A DNA stretch of 9,894 nucleotides from Acholeplasmataceae bacterium UBA5617 (GCA_002424575.1 DIKN01000116.1:1-9894); one strand, 5' to 3'; shown: positions 1 through 7,223, numbered from the stretch's first letter. Translations and numbers: made by a program. The notes: generated by a model from the letters alone, not told the origin.

Positions 1-1089
1 GGTATTCAAACAGATCATGAGTGCACGTACCCAAAACCGATGATAGAAAGAATTCAGCGAGGGATGTATGTTCACTTAAGAGAAGGCTCAGCAACGCGAA
101 ATACAAGACCTCTTCTCAAAGGATTAAAGAAAGAATATTTAGCAAGGGTACTCTTTTGTACGGATGACAAGCATCCCGAAGACATTCGAAAAGAAGGTCA
201 CATCAACTACAATGTGAATCTTGCCATTGAAGAAGGTGTTGATCCAATTGATGCTATATCGATGGCCACACTCAATGCAGCAACCTGTTACGATTTGCGT
301 GATGTTGGAGGACTTGCTCCAGGCAAAATGGCTGATTTTATCGTATTTAATGACCTGCAGCACATCGAACCCCATCTTGTCTATAAGCAGGGCAAATTGG
401 TTGCAAAAAACGGTATCCCTCTTTTTGATCAGATGAGTGTTATTCCAAATGAAGTGCTTCATACCGTTCGCTTCGATGAAAAGTCTTTATCGTTTGATCT
501 ACCTCTTGAGACTGAATGGGCACACGTCATTGGGCTTATAAAAAATAATATTATCACCGAGCATTTGATTGAAAAGGTACACATAACGCATCACCTTTTC
601 CAATACAATCCCCAACACGATATCATGAAACTAGCCGTCATTGAAAGACATCATGACAAAAAAAGTATGGCGGTTGGACTCGTTAAAGAATTTGGATTCA
701 AAGATGGTGCCATCGCCATGACAATTGCTCACGATTCACATAATGTGATTGTCGTTGGAACATCTGATGAAGCGATGCGAGCTGCAGTCTTAAAGATCAA
801 GGATTTGCAAGGTGGGATTGTTGTTGTTCATCATGACCACGTGGTTGACTTTTTACAACTCGAAATCTCAGGTATCATGACTGAGCAACGTGAATCCCAT
901 GTTGAGCATGCATTATCCCGTATGAAAGAAAAGATCATTGCGATGGGTTATCCTCAAGACATAGGCGATCCCTTCATTGCACTTGCTTTTCTCGCATTAC
1001 CCGTGATTCCTAAACTCAAATTAACCGATCGAGGTCTCTTTGACGTTGAATCGTTCCAAATCATTCCCATCTCATATAAGAAGGATTAA
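1..1089 (+). CDS. ade: Adenine deaminase, C-terminal 362 residues (5' end outside window)
   Basis: Adenine deaminase hydrolyses adenine to hypoxanthine and ammonia in the cytoplasm, in purine salvage or catabolism. The frame is open from base 1. Before the first in-frame ATG (base 40) it already reads GIQTDHECTYPKP, whose TDHE is the conserved metal-site segment, so the true start lies upstream. Other visible family marks are REGSATRN (fragment residues 27-34), CTDDKHPEDI (53-62, with the metal or catalytic Asp) and GHINYNVNLAIEEGVDP, which leads to the LAPGKMADFIVF strand that closes the amidohydrolase domain. The Ade C-terminal domain follows from about residue 200, including AHDSHNVIVVG and DPFIALAFLALPVIP. 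Usual family length is about 570-600 residues, so roughly 210-230 are missing off-window. The stop lies 2 bases before the next ATG, so the gene is coupled to the operon. SsnA-type aminohydrolases of related clusters lack this C-terminal domain, which favours Ade. Confidence 0.93.
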   Translation, partial: GIQTDHECTYPKPMIERIQRGMYVHLREGSATRNTRPLLKGLKKEYLARVLFCTDDKHPEDIRKEGHINYNVNLAIEEGVDPIDAISMATLNAATCYDLRDVGGLAPGKMADFIVFNDLQHIEPHLVYKQGKLVAKNGIPLFDQMSVIPNEVLHTVRFDEKSLSFDLPLETEWAHVIGLIKNNIITEHLIEKVHITHHLFQYNPQHDIMKLAVIERHHDKKSMAVGLVKEFGFKDGAIAMTIAHDSHNVIVVGTSDEAMRAAVLKIKDLQGGIVVVHHDHVVDFLQLEISGIMTEQRESHVEHALSRMKEKIIAMGYPQDIGDPFIALAFLALPVIPKLKLTDRGLFDVESFQIIPISYKKD

Positions 1090-1091
1090 CT

Positions 1092-2348
1092 ATGAACCCT
1101 TACATCCTTGGATTACAATGTACCATGTGTCAACAAATCTTTGATCCCAACCAAATCAAGACTACATGTCCCATCTGTGGTGATGCAGGCATTTTAGATG
1201 TTTTATACGATTATGAAGCCATTAAAAAGGATTTGAATCTTCACAGTTTATCATCCAATCAAGATCGCACGATGTTTCGATATCAACAACTGCTCCCCGT
1301 TGAAGATAAACATATTGACAAGATGCTTAAAATTGGCTGGACACCACTTTATCGGACCAATCGTCTTCATCACGCTCTTAGTATCAAGCAGCTTTACATC
1401 AAAGATGATGGACAAAATCCCAGTGGTTCACTGAAAGATCGTGCAAGCGCGATTGCAGTTTTGCGTGCAATCGAAGAGAATAATCCGATCATTGCTTGCA
1501 GTTCAACCGGTAATGCAGCTTCATCTTTAGCCGCTAGTGCTGCACGGATGGGATTAAAGACTTACATCTTTGTTCCCAAAAGAGCACCGGTCGGAAAGTT
1601 AGCACAACTTCAAATCTATGGGGCTCATGTCATCATGGTCGATGGTGATTATAAAGACACCTATAATCTATCCAAGAAGGCGATCGATCATTATGGATGG
1701 TATAACCGAAATGCAGCAATCAATCCATATCTTGTCGAAGGTAAGAAGACGGTTGCGCTAGAGATTGCTGAGCAACTGCATTTTCAACTCACCGATTGGG
1801 TGGTTGTATCAGTGGGTGATGGATGTACCATCGCCGGTGTTTATAAAGGCTTCTATGACTTAAAAAAGCTTGGACTTATTCAAACAATTCCAAAATTACT
1901 CGGTGTACAAAGTGAAGGATGCAATCCTTTAGTGAAGGCATTTCACACCCATTCACCCTGTCAGTGGACAGAAGAGAATACACTTGCAGATAGCATTTCT
2001 GTGGGTGTACCACGCAATCCCATCAAAGCACTTCATGCGATTGAAGCATCTCATGGATCAATGGTCGATGTCAGTGATCAAAGTATTCTCGATGCGATGC
2101 GCTTGATGGGAAAATATGAAGGTATTTTTGGAGAACCTGCTGCAGCTGCTGCACTTGCAGGACTACAAAAAGCCATAAAACAACAGATCATTAAACCTAA
2201 CGAATCCATGGTCATCATCAATACAGGAAATGGACTCAAAGATCCACAAAATGCGCAGCGCGCAACCAAAGAGCCCATTCTGATGAAGCCTGATTTGGAT
2301 ACATTGATCGCACATATCGAACAAGAAGGAGAACACAAACATGAATAA
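1092..2348 (+). CDS. Threonine-synthase-like PLP enzyme with N-terminal zinc ribbon
   Basis: This is a 418-residue fold-type II PLP enzyme. The N-terminus carries a four-cysteine zinc ribbon (C10, C13, C26, C29), common in archaeal and bacterial threonine synthases of this class. Then come WTPLY (about 83-87), the PLP-lysine motif NPSGSLKDR (Schiff-base K115), STGNAA (138-143), the phosphate-binding loop VGDG (241-244), GEPAAAAAL (347-355) and the C-terminal NTGNGLKDP (377-385). It therefore looks catalytically complete. Known relatives convert O-phosphohomoserine to threonine. No homoserine kinase or homoserine dehydrogenase is adjacent, and the gene sits between adenine deaminase and a second PLP enzyme in a purine operon. 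I infer a catabolic role, such as ammonia elimination from 2,3-diaminopropionate or a related ureido-amino acid. Its substrate cannot be read from the sequence. AAGAAGGA lies 6 bases upstream of the ATG. The last 8 bases overlap the next gene. Confidence 0.85.
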   Translation: MNPYILGLQCTMCQQIFDPNQIKTTCPICGDAGILDVLYDYEAIKKDLNLHSLSSNQDRTMFRYQQLLPVEDKHIDKMLKIGWTPLYRTNRLHHALSIKQLYIKDDGQNPSGSLKDRASAIAVLRAIEENNPIIACSSTGNAASSLAASAARMGLKTYIFVPKRAPVGKLAQLQIYGAHVIMVDGDYKDTYNLSKKAIDHYGWYNRNAAINPYLVEGKKTVALEIAEQLHFQLTDWVVVSVGDGCTIAGVYKGFYDLKKLGLIQTIPKLLGVQSEGCNPLVKAFHTHSPCQWTEENTLADSISVGVPRNPIKALHAIEASHGSMVDVSDQSILDAMRLMGKYEGIFGEPAAAAALAGLQKAIKQQIIKPNESMVIINTGNGLKDPQNAQRATKEPILMKPDLDTLIAHIEQEGEHKHE

Positions 2349-3702
2349 AATACCTTTTGGACCAACCTATGATGAGATGCTAAATCCTCGCATGATTGAT
2401 CCCACACTGCATGCTAGAATTTTGCACGCATCTCAAAACGAATTAGACCCCATGAATCTTTTCCGTATCACATGGAAAGATGAAAACCAAAAGGTCAATC
2501 ATATCGTTTTACCCCAAGCCTTAACCGGTGTAGAAGCTAACATCATTGTTCTCATCGGCAAGTATTTTCCATCAGGATCTCATAAGGTCGGTCCCGCTTA
2601 TGCAACGCTTATCGAAGGTTGTGTAGACGGTGATATTATTCCAGGTAAGCACACCATTTTAGGTCCTTCAACAGGCAACTTTGGTATAGGTGTCTCCTAT
2701 ATCTGTAACTTGATGAAATTAGACTCGATTGTGATTATGCCCGATAATATGAGTAAAGAACGGTATGACCGCATTTTAAAATATGGTGCAAGATTAGATC
2801 TTACACCGGGTACTGAATCGGATGTCATCTTAACACTTGAAAGAACGTATAAACTCAAAGAAAATCCGAATTATCGGAGTTTAGCGCAATTTGAATTGCT
2901 TCCCAATTATCGGTTCCATCGCCATGTGACAGGAAACAGTGCGATTGAAGCGGTTAAAAACATCGGTAATGGTCGCATCGCATGTTATGCTTCAGCTCCT
3001 GGAAGTGCGGGAACGCTTGCTGCAGGAGACCAAATTAAAGCGACATTCCCTGAAGCTAAGATTGTCGCATTGGAACCCTATGAATGTTCAACGCTAAGTG
3101 ATGGTGGACGTGGACAGCATCGCATTGAGGGCATCGGTGATAAGATGTGCACGTTGATTCATAATGTCTTAAACACCGATTTTATTGCACAAATCGAAGA
3201 TGATGATACCGTTAAAGGATTAAAGATTATTCATGATGCACCTCACATTTTAGTTGAATTTGGCGTCAAGCCTGATGTTGCGGAACACTTAAAAGATCTC
3301 TTTGGAGTTTCTACGATATGCAATATTTTAGGTGCCATCAAAATGGCGAAATATTTGAAATTAGGTCCAGGCGATAACATTGTTACGGTTGCTACTGATG
3401 GTTTCGACCGCTATGATAGCGTGATTGATAATTTGAATCATCGTGTTCTTGAAACAGAAGACTTTGTCTTAAGACGATGGTTTAAAGATATTTTCTTAAA
3501 AGTTAACACCGACCATATTATCGACACAAGAATCCCTTCAGAAAAAGAACGGTTGTATCAACAAAAAGAAAAAGACTGGCTCAAATTTGGATATTCAAAA
3601 ACGTATCTTGATGGAATGAAATCGATGGATTTTTGGAATCATGAATATGAAAAAGTTAAACTATACAACGAAAAAATTAAAGCATTAAGAGGAAAAGAGT
3701 GA
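2341..3702 (+). CDS. Fold-type II PLP-dependent enzyme, cysteine synthase / ammonia-lyase-like
   Basis: This 453-residue protein is a second PLP enzyme, distinct from its neighbour. The Schiff-base motif is SGSHKVGPAY (K82, preceded by His as in tryptophan synthase beta). The substrate-binding loop is GPSTGNFGIG (108-117), and the likely PLP-phosphate loop is APGSAGTLAAG (219-229). The segment MPDNMSKERYDRILKYGA (133-150) matches the region where diaminopropionate ammonia-lyase, serine dehydratase and cysteine synthase relatives recognise an incoming ligand and begin a helix. The C-terminal 100 residues are charged, Lys/Glu-rich and Trp-containing, and make the protein longer than YgeX (about 398 residues). 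I see no zinc ribbon. It occupies the place of YgeX, which degrades 2,3-diaminopropionate to pyruvate and ammonia, but it is not an obvious YgeX orthologue (YgeX has NAFK at the lysine). AAGGAG lies 9 bases before the ATG, which is inside the upstream gene's 3' end. The exact reaction is unknown. Confidence 0.8.
   Translation: MNKIPFGPTYDEMLNPRMIDPTLHARILHASQNELDPMNLFRITWKDENQKVNHIVLPQALTGVEANIIVLIGKYFPSGSHKVGPAYATLIEGCVDGDIIPGKHTILGPSTGNFGIGVSYICNLMKLDSIVIMPDNMSKERYDRILKYGARLDLTPGTESDVILTLERTYKLKENPNYRSLAQFELLPNYRFHRHVTGNSAIEAVKNIGNGRIACYASAPGSAGTLAAGDQIKATFPEAKIVALEPYECSTLSDGGRGQHRIEGIGDKMCTLIHNVLNTDFIAQIEDDDTVKGLKIIHDAPHILVEFGVKPDVAEHLKDLFGVSTICNILGAIKMAKYLKLGPGDNIVTVATDGFDRYDSVIDNLNHRVLETEDFVLRRWFKDIFLKVNTDHIIDTRIPSEKERLYQQKEKDWLKFGYSKTYLDGMKSMDFWNHEYEKVKLYNEKIKALRGKE
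3687..3693 (+). promoter_or_regulatory. Ribosome binding site for ygeY
   Basis: AAGAGGA lies 5 bases before the GTG at 3699 and 14 bases before the ATG at 3708. The spacing favours GTG, which also gives a 4-base stop/start overlap like the one at the next junction. Confidence 0.5.
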
Positions 3703-4922
3703 TCGCTATGCAGTTCAAACAAATTCTTGAAAGAGCAAAACAATATTTACCGGAAATGACAACATTTTTAAGGGATATGGTTCGTATACCCAGTGAGTCA
3801 TCGTTTGAAAAAGATGTCATTCTAAGAATTAAACAGGAAATGGAAAAAGTTGGTTTTGATCGCACACACATTGATCCCATGGGTAACCTCTTCGGTTACA
3901 TCGGTCACGGTAAACATCTGATTGCGATGGATGCCCACATCGACACTGTAGGGATTGGTGAACGAAAAAATTGGACCTTTGATCCTTATGAAGGGTATGA
4001 AAATGATTCTGAAATCGGAGGAAGAGGAACGAGCGATCAAGAGGGTGGTATGGCATCGATGGTGTATGCAGGTAAAATCATTAAGGATTTAAAACTTGAA
4101 GATGATTATACACTGCTTGTCACTGCAACCGTTCAAGAAGAAGATTGTGATGGTTTATGCTGGCAATATATCATTCAAGAAGATCACATCAAACCTGAGT
4201 TTGTTGTCATCACAGAACCCACATCCTGCCGTATCTACCGCGGTCATCGTGGACGGATGGAAATCAAAGTGTCTACACATGGCATCAGTTGTCACGGTAG
4301 TGCACCTGAACGTGGTGACAATGCAATCTTTAAGATGGCACCAATTCTTTTAGAACTTCAAGCATTAAACGAAAAACTGGCATATGATGCATTCCTTGGA
4401 AAAGGAACATTAACCGTCAGTGAAATCTTCTATAGTTCACCCTCACGCTGTGCGGTTGCTGATGGATGTACGGTATCCATCGATCGACGTCTAACACATG
4501 GGGAAACCTATCTTTCAGCGATTGAAGAAATTAAGAAACTTCCCAGTGTCAAGAAAGCAAATGCTCAAGTTGACATGTATACTTATGTAAAACCCGCATA
4601 CACTGGATTAGTCTATCCGACCGATTCGTACTTCCCCACATGGGTACTACCCTTAGAACACCAGGTATGCCAAAGCACGATATCAGCATATCAAGGACTT
4701 TTCAATCATGAACCCGTTGTTGATAAATGGACATTTTCAACCAATGGTGTCTCCATCATGGGTAGACACAACATTCCCTGCATTGGATTTGGCCCTGGTC
4801 ATGAAGAGGAAGCACACGCACCTAATGAAAAGACGTTTAAAGATGAACTCGTTAAAGCAGCTGCGATGTATGCAGCAATTCCAAGTATGTATATCAAAAC
4901 GATTAAAGGAGATAAACAATGA
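3699..4922 (+). CDS. ygeY: YgeY-family M20 metallohydrolase
   Basis: This is a 407-residue, probably di-zinc M20/ArgE/DapE-family amidohydrolase. Recognition is strong. MDAHIDTVGIG (H80, D82), GGRGTSDQEGGMASMVYAGKI (bridging D113), VQEEDCDGLCWQYII (E147, E148), TEPT (172-175), CHGSAPERGDNAIFKM (dimerisation or lid domain), VDKWTFSTNGVSIMGRH and EEEAHAPNEKT (H373) correspond closely to E. coli YgeY. All expected metal ligands are present. The family is tied by gene context to anaerobic purine degradation and to selenium-dependent molybdenum hydroxylases. It is expected to cleave an amide, carbamoyl or ureido bond in a ring-opened purine product, although older annotations call it a deacetylase. 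The GTG start overlaps the upstream stop by 4 bases with AAGAGGA 5 bases before it. An ATG at 3708 is the alternative and would remove three residues. The last 4 bases (ATGA) overlap the next start. Confidence 0.93.
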   Translation: MIAMQFKQILERAKQYLPEMTTFLRDMVRIPSESSFEKDVILRIKQEMEKVGFDRTHIDPMGNLFGYIGHGKHLIAMDAHIDTVGIGERKNWTFDPYEGYENDSEIGGRGTSDQEGGMASMVYAGKIIKDLKLEDDYTLLVTATVQEEDCDGLCWQYIIQEDHIKPEFVVITEPTSCRIYRGHRGRMEIKVSTHGISCHGSAPERGDNAIFKMAPILLELQALNEKLAYDAFLGKGTLTVSEIFYSSPSRCAVADGCTVSIDRRLTHGETYLSAIEEIKKLPSVKKANAQVDMYTYVKPAYTGLVYPTDSYFPTWVLPLEHQVCQSTISAYQGLFNHEPVVDKWTFSTNGVSIMGRHNIPCIGFGPGHEEEAHAPNEKTFKDELVKAAAMYAAIPSMYIKTIKGDKQ

Positions 4923-5902
4923 AACCCTTATTTAAAGGAAGACATTTCATTACACTCGAAGAGTGGACTAAAGATGAAATCAATACATTACTCGACGTTT
5001 CTAAAGATTTGAAATATAAATTTTTGCACAACATTCCAACCCCTTATCTTCTCCATAAGACTGCCTTTTTGATGTTTTTTGAACAATCAACACGCACGAG
5101 AAATTCCATGGAAGCAGGCCTTGCACAACTCGGGGGACATGCGACATTTTTGGATACATCCATGATGCAGATCTCACATGGTGAAAGTGCGAAAGATACT
5201 GCAATCATCCTCTCATCTTATGGTCATGGTATCGCATGCCGTAACTGTTTTTGGGGAATTGGGAATAAGTATTTACGCGAAATGGCAGAGCATTCAACGG
5301 TACCCATCATGAACTTACAAGATGATCTATTCCACCCTATGCAAGCTTTAGCCGATCTGATGACCATCCAAGAAGTCATGCCCACCACACAAAACCTCAA
5401 AGTATCGATCATATGGGCTTATGCAAAGAGTCATAAAAAGCCGATCAGTGTTCCCCTTTCTCAAATTCTTTTATTCCCACGTTATGGGATCGATGTCACA
5501 TTAGCGTACCCACTCGGATATGATCTACCAGATTGGGCGATTGAAAAAGCGAAGAAGAATGCAAAAGAAAATGGTGGATCGTTTAGAATCACGCATGATA
5601 TGGAAGAAGCATATCGTGATGCTGATATCGTCATTCCCAAAAACTGGGGTAGTTGGGTCAATAATCAGTCAACAGCCGTCATTGATGACCTACTTGAATC
5701 CTATAAAGGTTGGAAATGTACAGAAGGTATGATCAAACTTGCAAAACCGCATGTCAAATACATGCATGCTCTTCCTGCAGATCGCGGAAATGAAGTGGAA
5801 GACTCTGTGATCGATGGACCCCATTCCATCGTGTATCAAGAAGCTGAAAACCGACTCCATACAGCCAAAGCTGTCATGGTGATGACCATGGGTGACAAAT
5901 AA
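4919..5902 (+). CDS. ygeW: Knotted carbamoyltransferase, YgeW-like short form
   Basis: This is a 327-residue transcarbamylase. The carbamoyl-phosphate motif is EQSTRTR (55-61), followed by QISHGESAKDT (84-94), HPMQ (139-142), WAYAKSHKKPISVP (166-179) and HALPADRG (283-290). The WAY...KP.SVP segment, followed by DVTLAYPLGYDL (192-203), matches the proline-rich loop that forms the trefoil knot in YgeW and in N-acetyl/N-succinylornithine transcarbamylases. E. coli YgeW is about 396 residues. Here the extra segments are absent and the C-terminus (IDGPHSIVYQEAENRLH) looks like ornithine or acetylornithine transcarbamylases. The usual HCLP is HALP, so the cysteine that contacts ornithine is missing, which argues against a plain OTCase. 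Working downhill with phosphate, it would release carbamoyl phosphate from a ureido intermediate, which a carbamate kinase could turn into ATP. AAAGGAG lies 7 bases before the ATG, and the start overlaps the ygeY stop. It is the last gene of the operon. Confidence 0.88.
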   Translation: MKPLFKGRHFITLEEWTKDEINTLLDVSKDLKYKFLHNIPTPYLLHKTAFLMFFEQSTRTRNSMEAGLAQLGGHATFLDTSMMQISHGESAKDTAIILSSYGHGIACRNCFWGIGNKYLREMAEHSTVPIMNLQDDLFHPMQALADLMTIQEVMPTTQNLKVSIIWAYAKSHKKPISVPLSQILLFPRYGIDVTLAYPLGYDLPDWAIEKAKKNAKENGGSFRITHDMEEAYRDADIVIPKNWGSWVNNQSTAVIDDLLESYKGWKCTEGMIKLAKPHVKYMHALPADRGNEVEDSVIDGPHSIVYQEAENRLHTAKAVMVMTMGDK

Positions 5903-5907
5903 AAAAA

Positions 5908-5933
5908 GGGACAATCTCGATGGAGGTTGTCCC
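5908..5933. terminator. Bidirectional rho-independent terminator between convergent genes
   Basis: An 11-bp stem is formed by GGGACAATCTC (5908-5918) and GAGGTTGTCCC (5923-5933), with a GATG loop and one T-G wobble. Seven A residues (5901-5907) flank the left side, which gives a U7 tail for minus-strand transcripts leaving the guanine deaminase gene, whose stop is at 5939. On the plus strand the tail is the weaker ATTGTTT. It therefore terminates the minus-strand gene strongly and the purine operon plausibly. Confidence 0.85.
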
Positions 5934-5938
5934 ATTGT

Positions 5939-6424
5939 TTAATACAACTGTTTTTCTTTCTCTTGATACTCCTTAAAGAGTTTTAAACATGCTTTTCGAT
6001 GTTCTTCCTCAAGAATTAAATCTTTACTTTCTATCTCTTTTTGGCGCATCATATCATAGATCATATCATCACGAAAGCCGATGCTATTGGCATCTTTTGC
6101 AGTACACCCGTAGATGACATGTTTGATGTTTGACCATACGATAGCACCTAAACACATGGGGCATGGATAACATGAGGTGATGAGTGTACATCCTGAAAGG
6201 TCATGTGTACCTAAGAGTTGACCTGCTTGTCTGATCGCATTGATCTCTGCGTGTGCGGTCGCATCGTGATCTTTGAGAACCGAATTGGATGCAACAACAA
6301 GAACACGTCCTTCAGGGTCAATGATGGCAGCGCCAAAAGGACCTCCAATGTTTTGATTCATGGTTTCACGGGCTTTTTCAATCACAAGTTTCATCGCTTT
6401 GCTTGTATCGAGAGTCTGGCTCAC
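5939..6424 (-). CDS. guaD: Guanine deaminase (cytidine-deaminase fold)
   Basis: This 161-residue zinc hydrolase most likely converts guanine to xanthine and ammonia. Zinc-site motifs are TAHAEINAI (H58 zinc ligand, E60 proton shuttle) and SCYPCPMCLGAIVW (C88 and C91 zinc ligands). The N-terminal NIGGPFGAAI (25-34) and the post-zinc segment IGFRDDMIYDMM resemble B. subtilis GuaD (about 156 residues), including the region that forms its domain-swapped dimer. tRNA adenosine deaminase TadA is the main alternative, but it normally has EPCPMC with a downstream D.K.GA segment that is absent here. The start is GTG with AAAGAGGTG five bases upstream. The first internal ATG would remove ten residues and has no comparable ribosome site. 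The gene is convergent with the purine operon and shares its terminator, so the two purine deaminases frame the operon from opposite strands. Confidence 0.86.
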   Translation of the reverse strand: MSQTLDTSKAMKLVIEKARETMNQNIGGPFGAAIIDPEGRVLVVASNSVLKDHDATAHAEINAIRQAGQLLGTHDLSGCTLITSCYPCPMCLGAIVWSNIKHVIYGCTAKDANSIGFRDDMIYDMMRQKEIESKDLILEEEHRKACLKLFKEYQEKEKQLY

Positions 6425-6429
6425 TTAAA

Positions 6430-6438
6430 CACCTCTTT
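6430..6438 (-). promoter_or_regulatory. Ribosome binding site fixing the GTG start of the guanine deaminase
   Basis: The minus strand reads AAAGAGGTG, a near-perfect match to the 16S anti-Shine-Dalgarno complement, five bases before the GTG at 6422-6424. No such site precedes the first internal ATG, so GTG is taken as the start. Confidence 0.7.
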
Positions 6439-6467
6439 TATTTAGTTTTTTGTGCTTTTGTATCTAT

Positions 6468-6498
6468 AGTATACCGTATTCGAATCTATATGATGCAA
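6468..6498 (-). promoter_or_regulatory. Possible sigma-A-type promoter for the guanine deaminase
   Basis: On the minus strand, TTGCAT (6493-6498) and TATACT (6468-6473) are separated by 19 bases. The -10 matches consensus at 5 of 6 and the -35 at 4 of 6, but the spacing is long. It lies between the upstream gene's terminator and the guanine deaminase start, where a promoter is expected. Confidence 0.35.
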
Positions 6499-6530
6499 AA
6501 AATTCAAATATAGGCGTAAAGTGAAACAAA

Positions 6531-6557
6531 AAGTAGGCAAAAAGTGATTGCCTACTT
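6531..6557 (-). terminator. Rho-independent terminator of the DUF2202 gene
   Basis: A perfect 10-bp inverted repeat, AAGTAGGCAA (6531-6540) and TTGCCTACTT (6548-6557), encloses a 7-base loop. On the minus strand the stem runs into TTTGTTTC, giving a U-rich tail. It lies about 43 bases after the DUF2202 stop. There is no U-run on the plus strand, so it acts on minus-strand transcripts and separates this gene from the guanine deaminase gene. Confidence 0.82.
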
Positions 6558-6599
6558 GATGATAAAAGTGATTCATTCCTAAAAAAACAGGTTGTTGAA

Positions 6600-7223
6600 T
6601 TAATGACGTCCACTAAAACCTTGACCAGCTTGTCCTCTAGAGTTCTTATTACCATGACCAAACATTCTTTGCCATTGGTAAGCCATGTCATATCCAGCAC
6701 CGATGAAACGATCTCTTGAAAAAGCAGATAGATGCTTTTGCGATGCAGTCTTTAAAGCTTCAAATACAAATCGAACATCTTCAGGAAGATCTTGACTGAG
6801 AAAATTTTCATACATTAAGATGTTTGCTTTTTCTGCTTCTACACCCGCCCCTAGTGCACTGGAAATAGATTCTGGAACGATGATGTCTGATGCATCAAAG
6901 GTTGGTAAGGTGATGCCATATGTTTCAAAAAGAGGTAACAATAAATCAATGTGTCTCTGCTCAGCTAGAACGATACGATTGAATGGGCGAATATCACCAT
7001 AGACTTCAATAATCTTTTCGTAAGTCGCTTTTGCTAAGTATTCATCCAACAAAGCAAAAGTCAATATACTCTCAAGTGTATAGTCACCTGTCGTATCATC
7101 GACTTCGAGGATAGAACCATCAACCGTGTCTAAATCTTCAGTTGCTGCACTCACACTGATTCCAACGAATAAGAATCCCATGACAAGAATACTCATAAAA
7201 CTTAATGCAAACCATTTTTTCAT
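6600..7223 (-). CDS. Exported DUF2202 ferritin-like protein
   Basis: This 207-residue protein has an N-terminal signal peptide: MKKW, then a hydrophobic core to about residue 22, then VSAA with likely cleavage near 26-27. There is no lipobox cysteine. The mature part is a predicted four-helix bundle of the DUF2202 type. E61 lies in LLDEYLAKATY, E88 and H91 in LAEQRHIDLLLPLFE (an ExxH pair), E129/E131/E139 in VEAEKANILMYENFL, and E155 with H164 in the last helix (KTASQKHLSAF). These Glu/His positions recall the di-metal site of ferritin-like proteins, but metal binding is an inference. The C-terminal tail (about 188-207) is Gly/Asn/Ser-rich and likely disordered. The biological role of DUF2202 proteins is not established. 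AAGGAGG lies 8 bases before the ATG. The gene is monocistronic, with its own promoter and terminator. Confidence 0.82.
   Translation of the reverse strand: MKKWFALSFMSILVMGFLFVGISVSAATEDLDTVDGSILEVDDTTGDYTLESILTFALLDEYLAKATYEKIIEVYGDIRPFNRIVLAEQRHIDLLLPLFETYGITLPTFDASDIIVPESISSALGAGVEAEKANILMYENFLSQDLPEDVRFVFEALKTASQKHLSAFSRDRFIGAGYDMAYQWQRMFGHGNKNSRGQAGQGFSGRH

Noticed and set aside
139..462. 107-codon open frame on the minus strand inside adenine deaminase
   Set aside because: Antisense shadow of a conserved coding region, with no start signal or domain.
1092..2348. Biosynthetic threonine synthase (thrC) call
   Set aside because: The motifs fit the family, but there are no threonine-pathway neighbours and the gene is embedded and coupled in a purine operon. 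I kept the family description without the symbol.
2341..3702. Direct assignment as YgeX diaminopropionate ammonia-lyase
   Set aside because: The position fits, but the lysine motif (SGSHK), length and other segments differ from E. coli YgeX (NAFK, about 398 residues).
5939..6424. tRNA-specific adenosine deaminase TadA
   Set aside because: It shares the zinc motifs, but the NIGGPFGA start and the IGFRDDMIYD segment after the zinc site fit guanine deaminase better.
6218..6445. Open frame on the plus strand opposite the guanine deaminase start
   Set aside because: No ribosome site, no recognisable motif, and it is fully antisense to a well-supported gene.
6581..6596. Short hairpin AACA/TGTT plus seven A residues as a second terminator after the DUF2202 gene
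   Set aside because: The stem is only 4 bp. The perfect 10-bp hairpin at 6531-6557 is the credible terminator.
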